Shown one piece after another: positions 46,514 to 55,516 of a stretch of DNA of 64,000 nucleotides (positions within the stretch are counted from its first letter, which is position 1; each line of letters starts with the position of its first letter). Origin of the DNA: Mariniflexile sp. TRM1-10 (GTDB lineage: Bacteria; Bacteroidota; Bacteroidia; Flavobacteriales; Flavobacteriaceae); the NCBI RefSeq assembly GCF_003425985.1, contig NZ_CP022985.1:905501-969500 (forward strand), in the 5' to 3' direction. Position numbers and translations under genes: made by a program. The notes under the pieces were generated by a model. The model saw only the letters and a list, made by a program, of their open reading frames with translations, made no database searches and was not told where the DNA came from.

Positions 46514-47968
46514 ATGCCATTAAACCTAAGCGCATTAAAGCGAAACAACATCCCTTTATTATTGGCGATTTCCTGTGTGCTCTTCTACTTTGCATTTGCC
46601 TATAATTTAGTGCGAACTGACTATATAAAACTGATAATGCTTTATGCGGCTTTGTTCTTTTTATTTTATAAACTGGTACATCTTTTAAAATCACAGATTG
46701 CATTTTTAACTTGGTTAGCCTTTATTTTTAGAGCCATTTTTATTTTGGCCATACCAAATCTATCACAAGATTTTTACCGTTTTATTTGGGATGGCAGAAT
46801 GCTTTTAGAAGGTTTCAACCCTTATTTGCACACCGTAGAGTCGTTTATGAGTATGGGCAAATTCCCTATAGCACAAGCTCAAGAATTGTACAACGGCATG
46901 GGCGAACTTAACGCGAGCCACTTTACCAACTACCCGCCTTTAAATCAATTATGTTTTGTTATTGCAGGTTTATTTGCAGGAAAAAGTATTTTAGGTTCGG
47001 TGGTGGTGATGCGCTTACTCATTATTGCTGCCGATTTTGGCACGCTCTTTTTTGGAAAAAAGCTATTGGAAAAATTAAATATTCCTGTTTACAACATCTT
47101 TTGGTATGTTTTGAATCCGTTTATTATCATAGAACTAACGGGAAATCTCCATTTTGAAGGGGTGATGATTTTCTTTTTAGTTTGGAGTTTGTATTTACTT
47201 CATATAGGAAAATGGCAATTTGCTGCCATTACTTTAGGTTTATCCATTTCGGTAAAACTAATTCCTTTACTATTTCTGCCTTTGTTTTTTAAGAGGTTGG
47301 TAAAAAGCAAAGAGGTTTCGACTTCGCTTAACCAAAAAACAGATGACAAGATTACTTCGCCATTACCTCCTCCCAACAACGGATTAAGAAAACGAACCCA
47401 ACTGATTGGTTTTTATAGCATAACACTACTTACAACCGTCTTATTATTTCTTCCTTTTTACTCAAAACAATTCATATATAATTATACAAAAACGGTTGGT
47501 TTATGGTTTCAGGATTTTGAATTTAATGCCAGTTTATACTATATAGCTAGAGAAATCGGTTACTTATTTAGAGGATATAATGAAATTGCTGTAATAGGTA
47601 AAATCATTCCTATTCTTGTTTTGCTATTTGTGTTGGGCATGACGTTTTTAAGGAAAAATAAAACCAGCGTTCAACTTATTTCGAGTATGCTTTTAGTCCT
47701 TTCGTTTTACTATTTTACGGCTACAACAGTACATCCTTGGTATGTAGCAACGCTTTTAATACTATCTATTTTTACCAATTACAAATTCCCTTTGGTTTGG
47801 AGTTTTACAATTATTCTGAGTTATCTAGCATATTTAAATACAAACAATACCGAAAATTTATGGATTATTGGATTGGAATATTTAGTGGTATATGCTGTTT
47901 TTATTTGGGAAGTTTTTCTAAAGAAAAAATTTAGTGATAAACATATCAATCACTTCAATAACAATTAA
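46514..47968 (+). CDS. Multispanning mannosyltransferase-like membrane protein
   Basis: 484 residues from ATG 46514 (a TTG at 46508 is in frame). About 12 hydrophobic helices. SQDFYRFIWDGRMLLEGFNPYLH carries the acidic first loop typical of GT-C polyprenol-phosphate-dependent mannosyltransferases; NYPPLNQLCF, LNPFIIIELTGNLHFEGVMIFF and STTVHPWYVATLLIL-like (TATTVHPWYVA) follow. A charged insert of about 35 residues (EVSTSLNQKTDDK) interrupts a region where neighbours keep a short loop; its DNA resembles a dispersed repeat. The 3' end overlaps the DUF155 gene by 51 bases on the opposite strand. Confidence 0.82.
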   Translation: MPLNLSALKRNNIPLLLAISCVLFYFAFAYNLVRTDYIKLIMLYAALFFLFYKLVHLLKSQIAFLTWLAFIFRAIFILAIPNLSQDFYRFIWDGRMLLEGFNPYLHTVESFMSMGKFPIAQAQELYNGMGELNASHFTNYPPLNQLCFVIAGLFAGKSILGSVVVMRLLIIAADFGTLFFGKKLLEKLNIPVYNIFWYVLNPFIIIELTGNLHFEGVMIFFLVWSLYLLHIGKWQFAAITLGLSISVKLIPLLFLPLFFKRLVKSKEVSTSLNQKTDDKITSPLPPPNNGLRKRTQLIGFYSITLLTTVLLFLPFYSKQFIYNYTKTVGLWFQDFEFNASLYYIAREIGYLFRGYNEIAVIGKIIPILVLLFVLGMTFLRKNKTSVQLISSMLLVLSFYYFTATTVHPWYVATLLILSIFTNYKFPLVWSFTIILSYLAYLNTNNTENLWIIGLEYLVVYAVFIWEVFLKKKFSDKHINHFNNN

Positions 47969-48697
47969 AATGATGATGATCCATTCTAATTTGCTACTTT
48001 CTCTATGATCCATAATGTCTTTAAAGAGGTCTAGATTCTCTTTAATGATTTCTATGCGATCGTGAATTAAGCGATACCTATCGGTTAAATCGAAAGTTTG
48101 TTTTAGCTCTAAATTTAGTTTGTTGAGCTGTTCGTTTTCCCAAGTAATTTGTGGTGAATCGAAAATGTAAAGATTTTCAGAAATCTTGTTTTTTATATTC
48201 AGAACCTTACCAATAAAACGTTTAAGTGCATAGCCTGAAATATCTAATTTCCCTTTATTTTCTAGATAGGTTGTATGCTTGTTGGTTTGAATTAATATGT
48301 CTTCTGTAATTTCCGAATAGCGATTCAATGCTACCGATTGGGATGTATTCAACATAACCAATCGTATCATTTCTTTATCTAAACTGGGTAAAATAACACT
48401 ATCGAATTCAACTTTCAACGTATCTTGTTCTACCACAACTTCTACTACTTCCGATAGTTTATCAACAAAATAATCGTTACAAAAGGGTCTTATTTCTTTG
48501 AAGATTCCAGAAATGGCTTCAGCACTTAAATTAAAAAAACTTACGATACCGTATTGAAAAATATAAACAAAGGCATTATTGGAAACCTTATAAAAAAGTT
48601 CGTCACTATCATGAAACATTAAGTGCCATGATAAGTGACTTTTACTTTCTTTTATATTAATTGTGCTTGCTACTTGATAAGCAACCGTTGCGTACAT
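47918..48697 (-). CDS. RMD1/DUF155 family protein
   Basis: 259 residues. YKVSNNAFVYIFQYGIVSFFNLS and the C-terminal segment LRHDRIEIIKENLDLFKDIMDHRESSKLEWIIIILIVIE (read from LIHDRIEIIKENLDLF) match the DUF155/RMD1 family, with a single C-terminal membrane helix (about 236-258). Eukaryotic members sit in mitochondria; the bacterial role is unknown to me. The gene starts within TAATG shared with the VOC stop, so it is coupled to it. Confidence 0.88.
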   Translation of the reverse strand: MYATVAYQVASTINIKESKSHLSWHLMFHDSDELFYKVSNNAFVYIFQYGIVSFFNLSAEAISGIFKEIRPFCNDYFVDKLSEVVEVVVEQDTLKVEFDSVILPSLDKEMIRLVMLNTSQSVALNRYSEITEDILIQTNKHTTYLENKGKLDISGYALKRFIGKVLNIKNKISENLYIFDSPQITWENEQLNKLNLELKQTFDLTDRYRLIHDRIEIIKENLDLFKDIMDHRESSKLEWIIIILIVIEVIDMFITKFFL

Positions 48698-49110
48698 TAC
48701 TTTTTGAATATATCGGATGCATTTTTAAAACTCTTGAATTCCAACATATAATCGTTTGGGTCTTTTATAAAGAATGAAACGTGCTCTCCCGCTTTATCTT
48801 CCAAGAACCTTGCTTGGGTAACCAAGTCAAGCTTTTGGTCTTTAAGCCGTGCATAAATTTGCTCCCAATCTTTTAAATCAATAATAACCCCAAAATGAAA
48901 CGAGGGCAATATTTTACCTTCAAATACATAATTAGGACTGTTAAAGCTAAATTTTTCGGCTTTTATAAATGTTATTTGATTGCCAAACAAATTTATATCC
49001 ACCCAACTTTGTGTTTTCCTTCCTGAGGAAGCGCCAATATTATCTACGTAAAAGCTTTCTGTAGCTTTTACGCTTAAGCATGGCAACGACATATGAAATG
49101 ATGCGCCCAT
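48697..49110 (-). CDS. VOC (glyoxalase/bleomycin resistance-like) family protein
   Basis: 137 residues with two beta-alpha-beta-beta-beta halves: ASFHMSLPCLSVKATESFYVDNIGA and FHFGVIIDLKDWEQIYARLKDQ, ending EHVSFFIKDPNDYMLEFKSFK. The metal-ligand positions (His near residue 6, His near 75, Glu near 125) look plausible but were not proved. Substrate unknown. First of a unit with DUF155 (1-base overlap). Confidence 0.85.
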   Translation of the reverse strand: MGASFHMSLPCLSVKATESFYVDNIGASSGRKTQSWVDINLFGNQITFIKAEKFSFNSPNYVFEGKILPSFHFGVIIDLKDWEQIYARLKDQKLDLVTQARFLEDKAGEHVSFFIKDPNDYMLEFKSFKNASDIFKK

Positions 49111-49123
49111 AATATAACTAGGA

Positions 49124-49354
49124 TTAAAGAGGTTTTAAACTTTCAACTCTGTAAATTACAAAATCTTCGTCATCATCTTCAAAATCTTCAACAAAAGTTA
49201 TCCTAAAACTTTTATCGATATAGCTTTTGTCGTTCTTTAAATCATATTGTTTTAATACTCTAGGATGCACTTCCTCGAATACTAACTCTTCCCCATTTTC
49301 AAACCAAAACGTAAAATAACCGTTTTTGTAAGACTTAAAAACAGCTGTTCTCAT
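49124..49354 (-). CDS. Small conserved-looking protein of unknown function
   Basis: 76 residues, no recognised domain. Alternating hydrophobic/polar pattern with YFTFWFENGEELVFEEVHPRVLKQY and an acidic stretch EDFEDDDED before a short beta-like end. Tightly packed between the VOC gene (13 bases) and the acidic-tail gene (27 bases), so likely part of the same unit. Confidence 0.6.
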   Translation of the reverse strand: MRTAVFKSYKNGYFTFWFENGEELVFEEVHPRVLKQYDLKNDKSYIDKSFRITFVEDFEDDDEDFVIYRVESLKPL

Positions 49355-49381
49355 AAAACAATTTATTTACTATGAATTAAT

Positions 49382-49792
49382 CTAATCAATATCATCATCT
49401 TCATCATCCTCCTCATCGTAATCTGAATCGGCATCATCATCGTCTTCACTATCGTCATCGTCATCCTCCAATTTAGGTTTTTTAACTACGTCATCATCGT
49501 CGTCGTCATCTAAATTTGCATCAGCATCGTCAACTTTAACTTCTTCAAAATCATCATCAGCAACATCAGCATCGTCATCGCCGAAGTCTTCCATTGCTTG
49601 TACCAGTCGTTTCCCTACTTTTACTAAATAAATAGTATCATCTGTACGAACTTCTACTGCTTCAATGATTTCGTTTTGGGCATTTCTAAAAGAAATAATA
49701 TCTGTTTCATCGTATCCATCGGGAAACTTTTCAACAAGAAGATTTAATATATCTTCATTTAATTTTTTGTAATCTACAATTTTGCGTAACAT
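49382..49792 (-). CDS. Protein with hyperacidic Asp-rich tail
   Basis: 136 residues. The first about 70 form a small folded part (VDYKKLNEDILNLLVEKFPDGYDETDI, AVEVRTDDTIYLVKVGKRLVQAME); from residue 73 on nearly every position is Asp or Glu. Such tails bind cations or basic proteins. Encoded mainly by GAT/GAC/GAA-type codons (ATC/ATCATC on the plus strand), so the array could be unstable. 16 bases behind the deoxyhypusine-synthase homologue. No name can be given. Confidence 0.75.
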   Translation of the reverse strand: MLRKIVDYKKLNEDILNLLVEKFPDGYDETDIISFRNAQNEIIEAVEVRTDDTIYLVKVGKRLVQAMEDFGDDDADVADDDFEEVKVDDADANLDDDDDDDVVKKPKLEDDDDDSEDDDDADSDYDEEDDEDDDID

Positions 49793-49808
49793 TTTTATTT
49801 GAGTTGGG

Positions 49809-50792
49809 TTATTGGTCTAACAAATATGCAAAAATTAATGGAGCAACAATAGTTGCATCGCTTTCTATTATATATTTTGGGGTATCTATATCTAATTTAC
49901 CCCACGTTATTTTTTCGTTTGGTACGGCGCCGGAGTACGAACCATAGCTGGTTGTTGAGTCACTTATTTGGCAAAAATAACTCCAAAAAGGGATGTCGTG
50001 CATTTCCATATCTTGGTAAAGCATTGGCACTACACATATTGGAAAATCGCCAGCTATACCACCTCCAATTTGGAAAAAACCAACGCCTTTTCCACCTGAA
50101 TTTTTCGGATACCAATCGGCTAACCACATCATGTATTCAATACCACTTTTGGTAGTTGACGCTTTTAATTCACCTTTAATACAGTAAGATGCAAAAATAT
50201 TGCCCATGGTGCTGTCTTCCCAACCTGGAACTACAATTGGTAAGTTTTTTTCGGCTGCGGCAACCATCCAAGAATCTTTAGGGTCGATCTCGTAATATTG
50301 TTTTAAAACGCCGGAGTTTATCATTTGATACATAAATTCATGTGGAAAGTAGCGTTCCCCCGATTTGTCTGCTTTATTCCAAATATCAAACAAATGGGAT
50401 TGTAAACGCCTAAACGCTTCTTCTTCTGGAATACACGTATCGGTAACGCGGTTATAATGGTTTTCCAATAAATCCCATTCTTCTTGTGGTGATAAATCTC
50501 TATAATTTGGGACTCTTTTATATGAATTATGAGCAACCAAATTCATAATATCTTCTTCAAGATTTGCACCTGTACAAGAAATAATATGAATTTTATCTTG
50601 ACGTATCATTTCTGCCAACGATTTGCCTAGCTCTGCGGTACTCATCGCTCCAGCTAGGGTTACCATCATTTTCCCGTCTTCTAACAAATGCGTTTCGTAA
50701 CCTTTTGCGGCATCGACTAAAGCAGCAGCATTAAAATGTAAATAATTTTTTTCTATGAATTGTGATATGGGTCCTTTAGTACTCATCGTCAT
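49809..50792 (-). CDS. Deoxyhypusine synthase family protein
   Basis: 327 residues. Family features: MMVTLAGAMSTAELGKSLAEM, ISCTGANLEEDIMNLV, GVGFFQIGGGIAGDFPI, WSYFCQISDSTTSYGSYSGAVPNEKITWGK, where the WGK lysine (about residue 299) aligns with the lysine that forms the enzyme intermediate in deoxyhypusine synthases. Bacteria do not have eIF5A, so a polyamine role (for example homospermidine-type aminobutyl transfer) is more likely. Overlaps the speB-like gene by about 17 bases (or 11 from the internal ATG at 50786) and closes the polyamine operon. Confidence 0.88.
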   Translation of the reverse strand: MTMSTKGPISQFIEKNYLHFNAAALVDAAKGYETHLLEDGKMMVTLAGAMSTAELGKSLAEMIRQDKIHIISCTGANLEEDIMNLVAHNSYKRVPNYRDLSPQEEWDLLENHYNRVTDTCIPEEEAFRRLQSHLFDIWNKADKSGERYFPHEFMYQMINSGVLKQYYEIDPKDSWMVAAAEKNLPIVVPGWEDSTMGNIFASYCIKGELKASTTKSGIEYMMWLADWYPKNSGGKGVGFFQIGGGIAGDFPICVVPMLYQDMEMHDIPFWSYFCQISDSTTSYGSYSGAVPNEKITWGKLDIDTPKYIIESDATIVAPLIFAYLLDQ

Positions 50793-51714
50793 CGTTAAAT
50801 TTTGAAGCGTTATTTTTTTGTTTTGTATTATCGTAGGTATTATCGTAATCGTCGCCGACCTCTTGGCCCATAAATTTATAACTTAACATTTTATAATACA
50901 ATTTTGCTGCTAAAAAATCGGAAGCTTTTTGTTTTACACTTGGGTACAAATCAACAATATCAAAGCCAACCACATTTTTTTCTGCAAAAACTTGCTTTAA
51001 GAAATCTAAAGTTTCATACCAGAATAAACCACCTGGTAAAGGTGAGCAGGTATTTGGCATGATGGAAATATCCAAACCACTTAGACTAAAATTAATAAAT
51101 ACATTATCTGTCATTTGGTCTATGGCAGAATCTATCCATGTATCATCAACCGCCATTTCGTGTGCAAAATAGGTTTTATCGATATCGGCTATTGTTTTTT
51201 CTTTCGCGCTCATAGAGCGAATACCCACTTGTATTAAATTGGTTGTTTGGCTGGCTTCATACAGCGCGCAGGCATTATTAACAGAAGATCCGTCATGGCT
51301 TTTTTGCAAATGGGAGTGCGCACCAATGTGCAATACCGTTAGACTTGGAAACATGTCGTTAAAAGCTCGAATGGTTCCTATAGAAACTGCATGTTCACCG
51401 CCAAAAATGGTTACGAACTTATTCTTCTTGATGTATTTTTTTGTGGTTTGATGAACAGCTTCCACTAACACTTCAGGTGTGGCATTCTCTTCAACCGGAT
51501 CTACTAAATAAACACCTTGTTGGTAAACTTCCGTATCTGTTTCTATATCGTAAAGTTCCATGTTATTTGAAGCATTTAAAAACGCTTCTGGTCCTTTGTC
51601 TGCTCCTTTTTGTACTGTACTTGTTCCATCATAAGGCACAGGAATTAAAACTATTTTTGATTGTTCTAATTTTGAAAACTCTTCTGGAACTCCTGCATAT
51701 GTGTTATTTGTCAT
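50776..51714 (-). CDS. speB: Agmatinase (ureohydrolase) homologue with substituted metal ligands
   Basis: 312 residues, colinear with ureohydrolases: VPYDGTSTVQKGADKGPEAFL, IFGGEHAVSIGTIRAF, LIQVGIRSMS, PNTCSPLPGGLFWYETLDFL. Of the six usual metal ligands only His108 (GGEH) and His133 remain: the DAHxD motif reads GAHSH (Gly131, His135) and the DxD motif reads SLS (Ser210, Ser212). The substrate-site Glu near FDIVDLYPS is Asp. An extra acidic tail of about 25 residues ends the protein. The frame is intact and overlaps both neighbours, so it is expressed but probably not an active agmatinase; a structural or regulatory partner is possible. Confidence 0.88.
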   Translation of the reverse strand: MTNNTYAGVPEEFSKLEQSKIVLIPVPYDGTSTVQKGADKGPEAFLNASNNMELYDIETDTEVYQQGVYLVDPVEENATPEVLVEAVHQTTKKYIKKNKFVTIFGGEHAVSIGTIRAFNDMFPSLTVLHIGAHSHLQKSHDGSSVNNACALYEASQTTNLIQVGIRSMSAKEKTIADIDKTYFAHEMAVDDTWIDSAIDQMTDNVFINFSLSGLDISIMPNTCSPLPGGLFWYETLDFLKQVFAEKNVVGFDIVDLYPSVKQKASDFLAAKLYYKMLSYKFMGQEVGDDYDNTYDNTKQKNNASKFNDDDEY

Positions 51715-53101
51715 AACCTAAAATTTTAAGTAAGTCTTCACTTTTTTGTTGTTCACTGAATAATTCTGTTGTGATGTTTCCATCAGCATCTCTATCTATT
51801 AAAATATGTTTTGGCGATGGTATTAAGCAATGTTGTAAACCACCGTATCCGCCAATAGTTTCTTGATAAGCTCCTGTATTGAAAAACCCAATGTACAATG
51901 GTTTTTCTTTATTATATTTTGGCAAATATATAGCATTCATGTGCTGTTCGCTATTATAATAATCGTCGCTATCGCAAGTCAATCCACCTAACAAAACACG
52001 TTCGTAACTTTCGTGCCATCTATTAATAGGCAACATTACAAAACGTTTGTTAATGGCCCAAGTATCTGGCAAAGTAGTAATGAAAGAGGAGTTTATCATA
52101 TTCCATTTTTCACGGTCGTTTTGTTGTTTTTGATACAAAACTTCATAAATAGCACCGCCACTTTCACCAACTGTAAAACTTCCAAATTCCGTAAAAATAT
52201 GAGGCACTTCAACTTCTTCTTCTTCACAAACCAATTTTATTTGATTAATGATTTCTCCAACAATATATTCATAATCAAAATCGAAAGCCAAGGAGTTCTT
52301 AATAGGGAAACCACCGCCAATATTCAAACTATCTAAGCTAGGGCAAATACGCTTTAAGCTGGTATATACTTTTAAACATTTTGTTAACTCGTTCCAATAA
52401 TATGCATTGTCTCGAATGCCAGTATTAATGAAAAAATGAAGCATTTTAAGTTTCACTTTTTTGTTTTCTTTAATTTGGCTTCTGTAAAAAGGCAAAATAT
52501 TTTTATAGCCAATACCTAAACGCGAGGTATAAAATTCGAATTTAGGCTCTTCCTCAGAAGCGATACGGATACCAATATTGAATTTTCCTTTAATTTCTTT
52601 TGACAACAAATCAATTTCTTCGTAGTTATCAATAATTGGGATACAATTTTTGTGCCCGTTATTAATTAGCCTAGCTAAGTTAGAAATGTATTGATCTCTT
52701 TTAAAACCGTTACTAATTACATAGGTTTTATCGGTTATCTTTCCTTCAGCTTTTAAGCTTTCAACAATATCAATATCAAAAGCAGACGATGTTTCTATAT
52801 GTATATCGTTTTTTAAAGCTTCATCAAGCACATGCTTAAAATGAGAGCTTTTGGTACAATAGCAATAACTGTATTTACCTTTATACTTATTAGCTTTAAT
52901 GGCCTTATCAAACCATCCTTTAGCTCTATTTATATTGTTTGAAATTTGTGGTAAGTACGTAAACTTTAAAGGTGCACCATATGTTTCAACTAAACCTATA
53001 AGGTCTATACCATGGAACTGTAGATGTTTATCGTTTAGATCAAATTCTTCTTGTGGAAAATAAAAAGATTGATTTATTAAATCAATGTATTTGGTGTTCA
53101 T
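51704..53101 (-). CDS. speA: Arginine decarboxylase-type PLP enzyme
   Basis: 465 residues, alanine-racemase-fold group. YGAPLKFTYLPQI and YSYCYCTKSSHFKHVL hold the candidate PLP lysine (Lys84). NIGGGFPIKNSLAFDF and HIFTEFGSFTVGESGGAIYEVL lie in the barrel; GLTCDSDDYY near residue 370 is the C-terminal cysteine/aspartate substrate motif. First gene of the polyamine operon; overlaps the agmatinase-like gene by 11 bases. Decarboxylates arginine to agmatine; lysine or ornithine specificity is less likely given the neighbour. Confidence 0.85.
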   Translation of the reverse strand: MNTKYIDLINQSFYFPQEEFDLNDKHLQFHGIDLIGLVETYGAPLKFTYLPQISNNINRAKGWFDKAIKANKYKGKYSYCYCTKSSHFKHVLDEALKNDIHIETSSAFDIDIVESLKAEGKITDKTYVISNGFKRDQYISNLARLINNGHKNCIPIIDNYEEIDLLSKEIKGKFNIGIRIASEEEPKFEFYTSRLGIGYKNILPFYRSQIKENKKVKLKMLHFFINTGIRDNAYYWNELTKCLKVYTSLKRICPSLDSLNIGGGFPIKNSLAFDFDYEYIVGEIINQIKLVCEEEEVEVPHIFTEFGSFTVGESGGAIYEVLYQKQQNDREKWNMINSSFITTLPDTWAINKRFVMLPINRWHESYERVLLGGLTCDSDDYYNSEQHMNAIYLPKYNKEKPLYIGFFNTGAYQETIGGYGGLQHCLIPSPKHILIDRDADGNITTELFSEQQKSEDLLKILGYDK

Positions 53102-53623
53102 TCTTTATTTTTTGATATAATAGTTTGGTATTAATTTTTTAAAGTTAAGAAACATTCGTTTCTAATCAAATAATATTTACCTATTAATCAAATTCGAATT
53201 GGACTATGTGTCATTGGAACAAAGCCATGCATATGCTGGTTAGCAACAATAGTATACACAGAAGTTAGCTTTAAAATTCGGTTACTTTTTCTATAAGCTG
53301 CTTTTGAAAATAACTTCTCAAATTTCAAAAACCCGAACATATAAACACGTTTCAATTTGTTCAGCAATTACATTACAAATGAAATATAAAAAATTTAATT
53401 TTATAGCGATTTGGATATTTTTTTTAGATTTTTTTTGAAATGGATTTTGGGCGTTCCCCACAAGAGGTTAGGCTTGAAGCTTATCTTGAGTAAGTCATAA
53501 GGTTACAATCTTTTTTATCGTGCCTCACAAAACGAATTCCCACTCCAAATGCGAAACATTGACAAATTCAATTATTCAAAAACATTAAGTAATGAAAATC
53601 CGTAATGCAAAAACCAAGTGAAT
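53102..53623. other. 520-base gap upstream of speA without a gene
   Basis: AT-rich; no open frame with family features on either strand. A GGGCGTTCC fragment at 53449-53457 resembles those near 23234 and 34426. I found no TAnnTTTG box on the minus strand close to speA, so its promoter is not assigned. Confidence 0.5.
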
Positions 53624-54502
53624 CTAAAGCATTTTCAGGTTGTTTAATTCCTGTTCGGTAAGATGCTTCCAATGTCCACGCGGAATGTCTTTTTTGGTAA
53701 GTGGGCCTATGGCAACGCAATCCAAATTAACGATTTCATATTTAAAATAATCAAAAATAGTACGGATTAATGTGTTGCCTGTATTTTTAATTTTTAAACC
53801 TATTTCATTTTTCGATGCCCCGTCAATATAACTAATCTCCTCAACAGCAATAAGCTTGCCTTCTATTTTAAAGCCAGCTTGAATCGCTTTTAAGTCTTCA
53901 AGTTTTAAATTTTTGTCTAATTCTATATGAAATAAACGAGGCACCCCATTTTTAGAATTGGTGAATTTTGCAGCAATGACATCATCGTTTGTAAACAATA
54001 ACAATCCTTTTGAGTTCCTGCCCAAACGTCCAATAGGTTTTATTCTAGATGCTGTGGCATTAGCAACTAGATCCATAACCGTTCTACCTTTGCCTTCACT
54101 GGTTGTGGTTGCAAATCCTTTAGGTTTGTTAAGTAAAACGTATGCTTTTTTCTCTGGATTAATACGGGCACCATCATAACGTACTTCGTCTTCAAGCTTC
54201 ACTTTATACCCCATTTCCGTAATTACCTTACCATTAACCGTTACTAAACCGGTAGCAATATGTACATCAGCTTCTCTACGAGAGCACATACCAGAATTAG
54301 CAACATATTTATTCAATCTAATCTCGTCTGGATTTGATGGTTTTTTAGATGGTGGATTTACATTTTTCACAGGTGCGTTTCCTCTGGCAAAACTTTTACT
54401 TTTTGAATTACTCCCACCTCTGCTTGCATTTTTTCCATTTCCGTTTTGCTGTCCTCTACCTGAAGGTTTCCCTTTTCCACTTGTTCCTTGTGTCCTACTC
54501 AT
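53624..54502 (-). CDS. RsuA/RluB-type rRNA pseudouridine synthase
   Basis: 292 residues from ATG 54502. Residues about 1-50 are a Gly/Ser/Lys/Asn-rich extension, then an S4 domain (RLNKYVANSGMCSRREADVHIATGLVTVNGKVI) and the catalytic domain: VLLNKPKGFATTTS, PIGRLGRNSKGLLLFTNDD where the catalytic aspartate of the RxxxxGLLLxTND family would be (Asn in place of Asp in GRLGRNSKG). RxxD is GRLGRNS here, so the catalytic Asp appears replaced by Asn. It modifies 23S or 16S rRNA in the usual case; activity here needs care. Independent of neighbours. Confidence 0.85.
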   Translation of the reverse strand: MSRTQGTSGKGKPSGRGQQNGNGKNASRGGSNSKSKSFARGNAPVKNVNPPSKKPSNPDEIRLNKYVANSGMCSRREADVHIATGLVTVNGKVITEMGYKVKLEDEVRYDGARINPEKKAYVLLNKPKGFATTTSEGKGRTVMDLVANATASRIKPIGRLGRNSKGLLLFTNDDVIAAKFTNSKNGVPRLFHIELDKNLKLEDLKAIQAGFKIEGKLIAVEEISYIDGASKNEIGLKIKNTGNTLIRTIFDYFKYEIVNLDCVAIGPLTKKDIPRGHWKHLTEQELNNLKML

Positions 54503-54564
54503 CACTTTAATTTTTTGCAAAGATACTTTTAAAATTTACGATTTACGATTTTTGGTTTACGATT

Positions 54565-55470
54565 TTATAAAATCCTGTTAAGCAACAAATTAACATCTAT
54601 TAATAAAATACTAAAAACACCCAAAACAATAATAAATTTTAAAATACTGTGACCTAGCAAGTAGTGTAATTTGGTTTTGGATTTCCATAGTAATACTAAA
54701 AACACCAATAACAGTACAATACTTAAGTAAAAATATATGTACATGTAACCAATTTCAAATTTAAATAGTAAAAGATAAGTGGGAATTAGCGTTAATATAG
54801 CCAATACCGTAAGCATGCGTTTTGAAACCACTTCCCCATAAACAACGGGAATGGTGTGGTAATTTTGCGTTAAATCGCCTGTAATATTTTCTAAATCTTT
54901 GGTGAGTTCTCGCATCGAAATAAGCAAAAACAAGAAAATGGCATGTACAAAAATGACGGTTTCGAAATTTTTGTAATACATAAAAATGGCAAAAAATGGC
55001 ATGATGGTTAAAATAGCTGATGTTAAATTACCAATAAAAGGCAGCTTTTTTAATTTATGTGAATAAAACCAAATAGCAAAAATATAAATGGAAAAGAAAA
55101 CTACGGCTCTAAAAGACACATAGCTCGCCATGATGACCGCTAAAAAATTTAAAACAAAATAAAAAGATAGCTTCGTGTTTTGACTTACCAGCTTATCTAA
55201 TTTAGATTTAATAGGGCGATTAATTAAATCTTTCTCAGAATCATAAAAATTATTTATAATATAACCTCCTGCAATAGTAGTTGCAGATGCCAAAACCAAC
55301 AAAAACAAATTAACATCCAAAACCACTTGTCTTAATGGTTTATCATGTGCCAAAATATAAATAGATGCTAAATATTGCGCTATTATTATAACAAGAATAT
55401 TATAACCTCTAATTACAGAAAACATGCTAAAAAACTTAAGTAGTATGTGCTTTTGTTTTCTGTTAAGCAT
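54565..55470 (-). CDS. UbiA-family prenyltransferase
   Basis: 301 residues, about eight membrane helices. First Asp-rich motif NNFYDSEKDLINRPIK (near residue 68), second ELTKDLENITGDL (near 188). These match (geranylgeranyl)glyceryl-phosphate/digeranylgeranylglycerol-type UbiA enzymes annotated in flavobacteria and also menaquinone-pathway relatives. Product cannot be fixed. Followed on the same strand side by the GHMP kinase gene with a 46-base gap; both use isoprenoid precursors. Confidence 0.82.
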   Translation of the reverse strand: MLNRKQKHILLKFFSMFSVIRGYNILVIIIAQYLASIYILAHDKPLRQVVLDVNLFLLVLASATTIAGGYIINNFYDSEKDLINRPIKSKLDKLVSQNTKLSFYFVLNFLAVIMASYVSFRAVVFFSIYIFAIWFYSHKLKKLPFIGNLTSAILTIMPFFAIFMYYKNFETVIFVHAIFLFLLISMRELTKDLENITGDLTQNYHTIPVVYGEVVSKRMLTVLAILTLIPTYLLLFKFEIGYMYIYFYLSIVLLLVFLVLLWKSKTKLHYLLGHSILKFIIVLGVFSILLIDVNLLLNRIL

Positions 55471-55516
55471 AAAATATTTATCAGGAATTCTTCGACAAAC
55501 TCAGAATATAAGCCAA

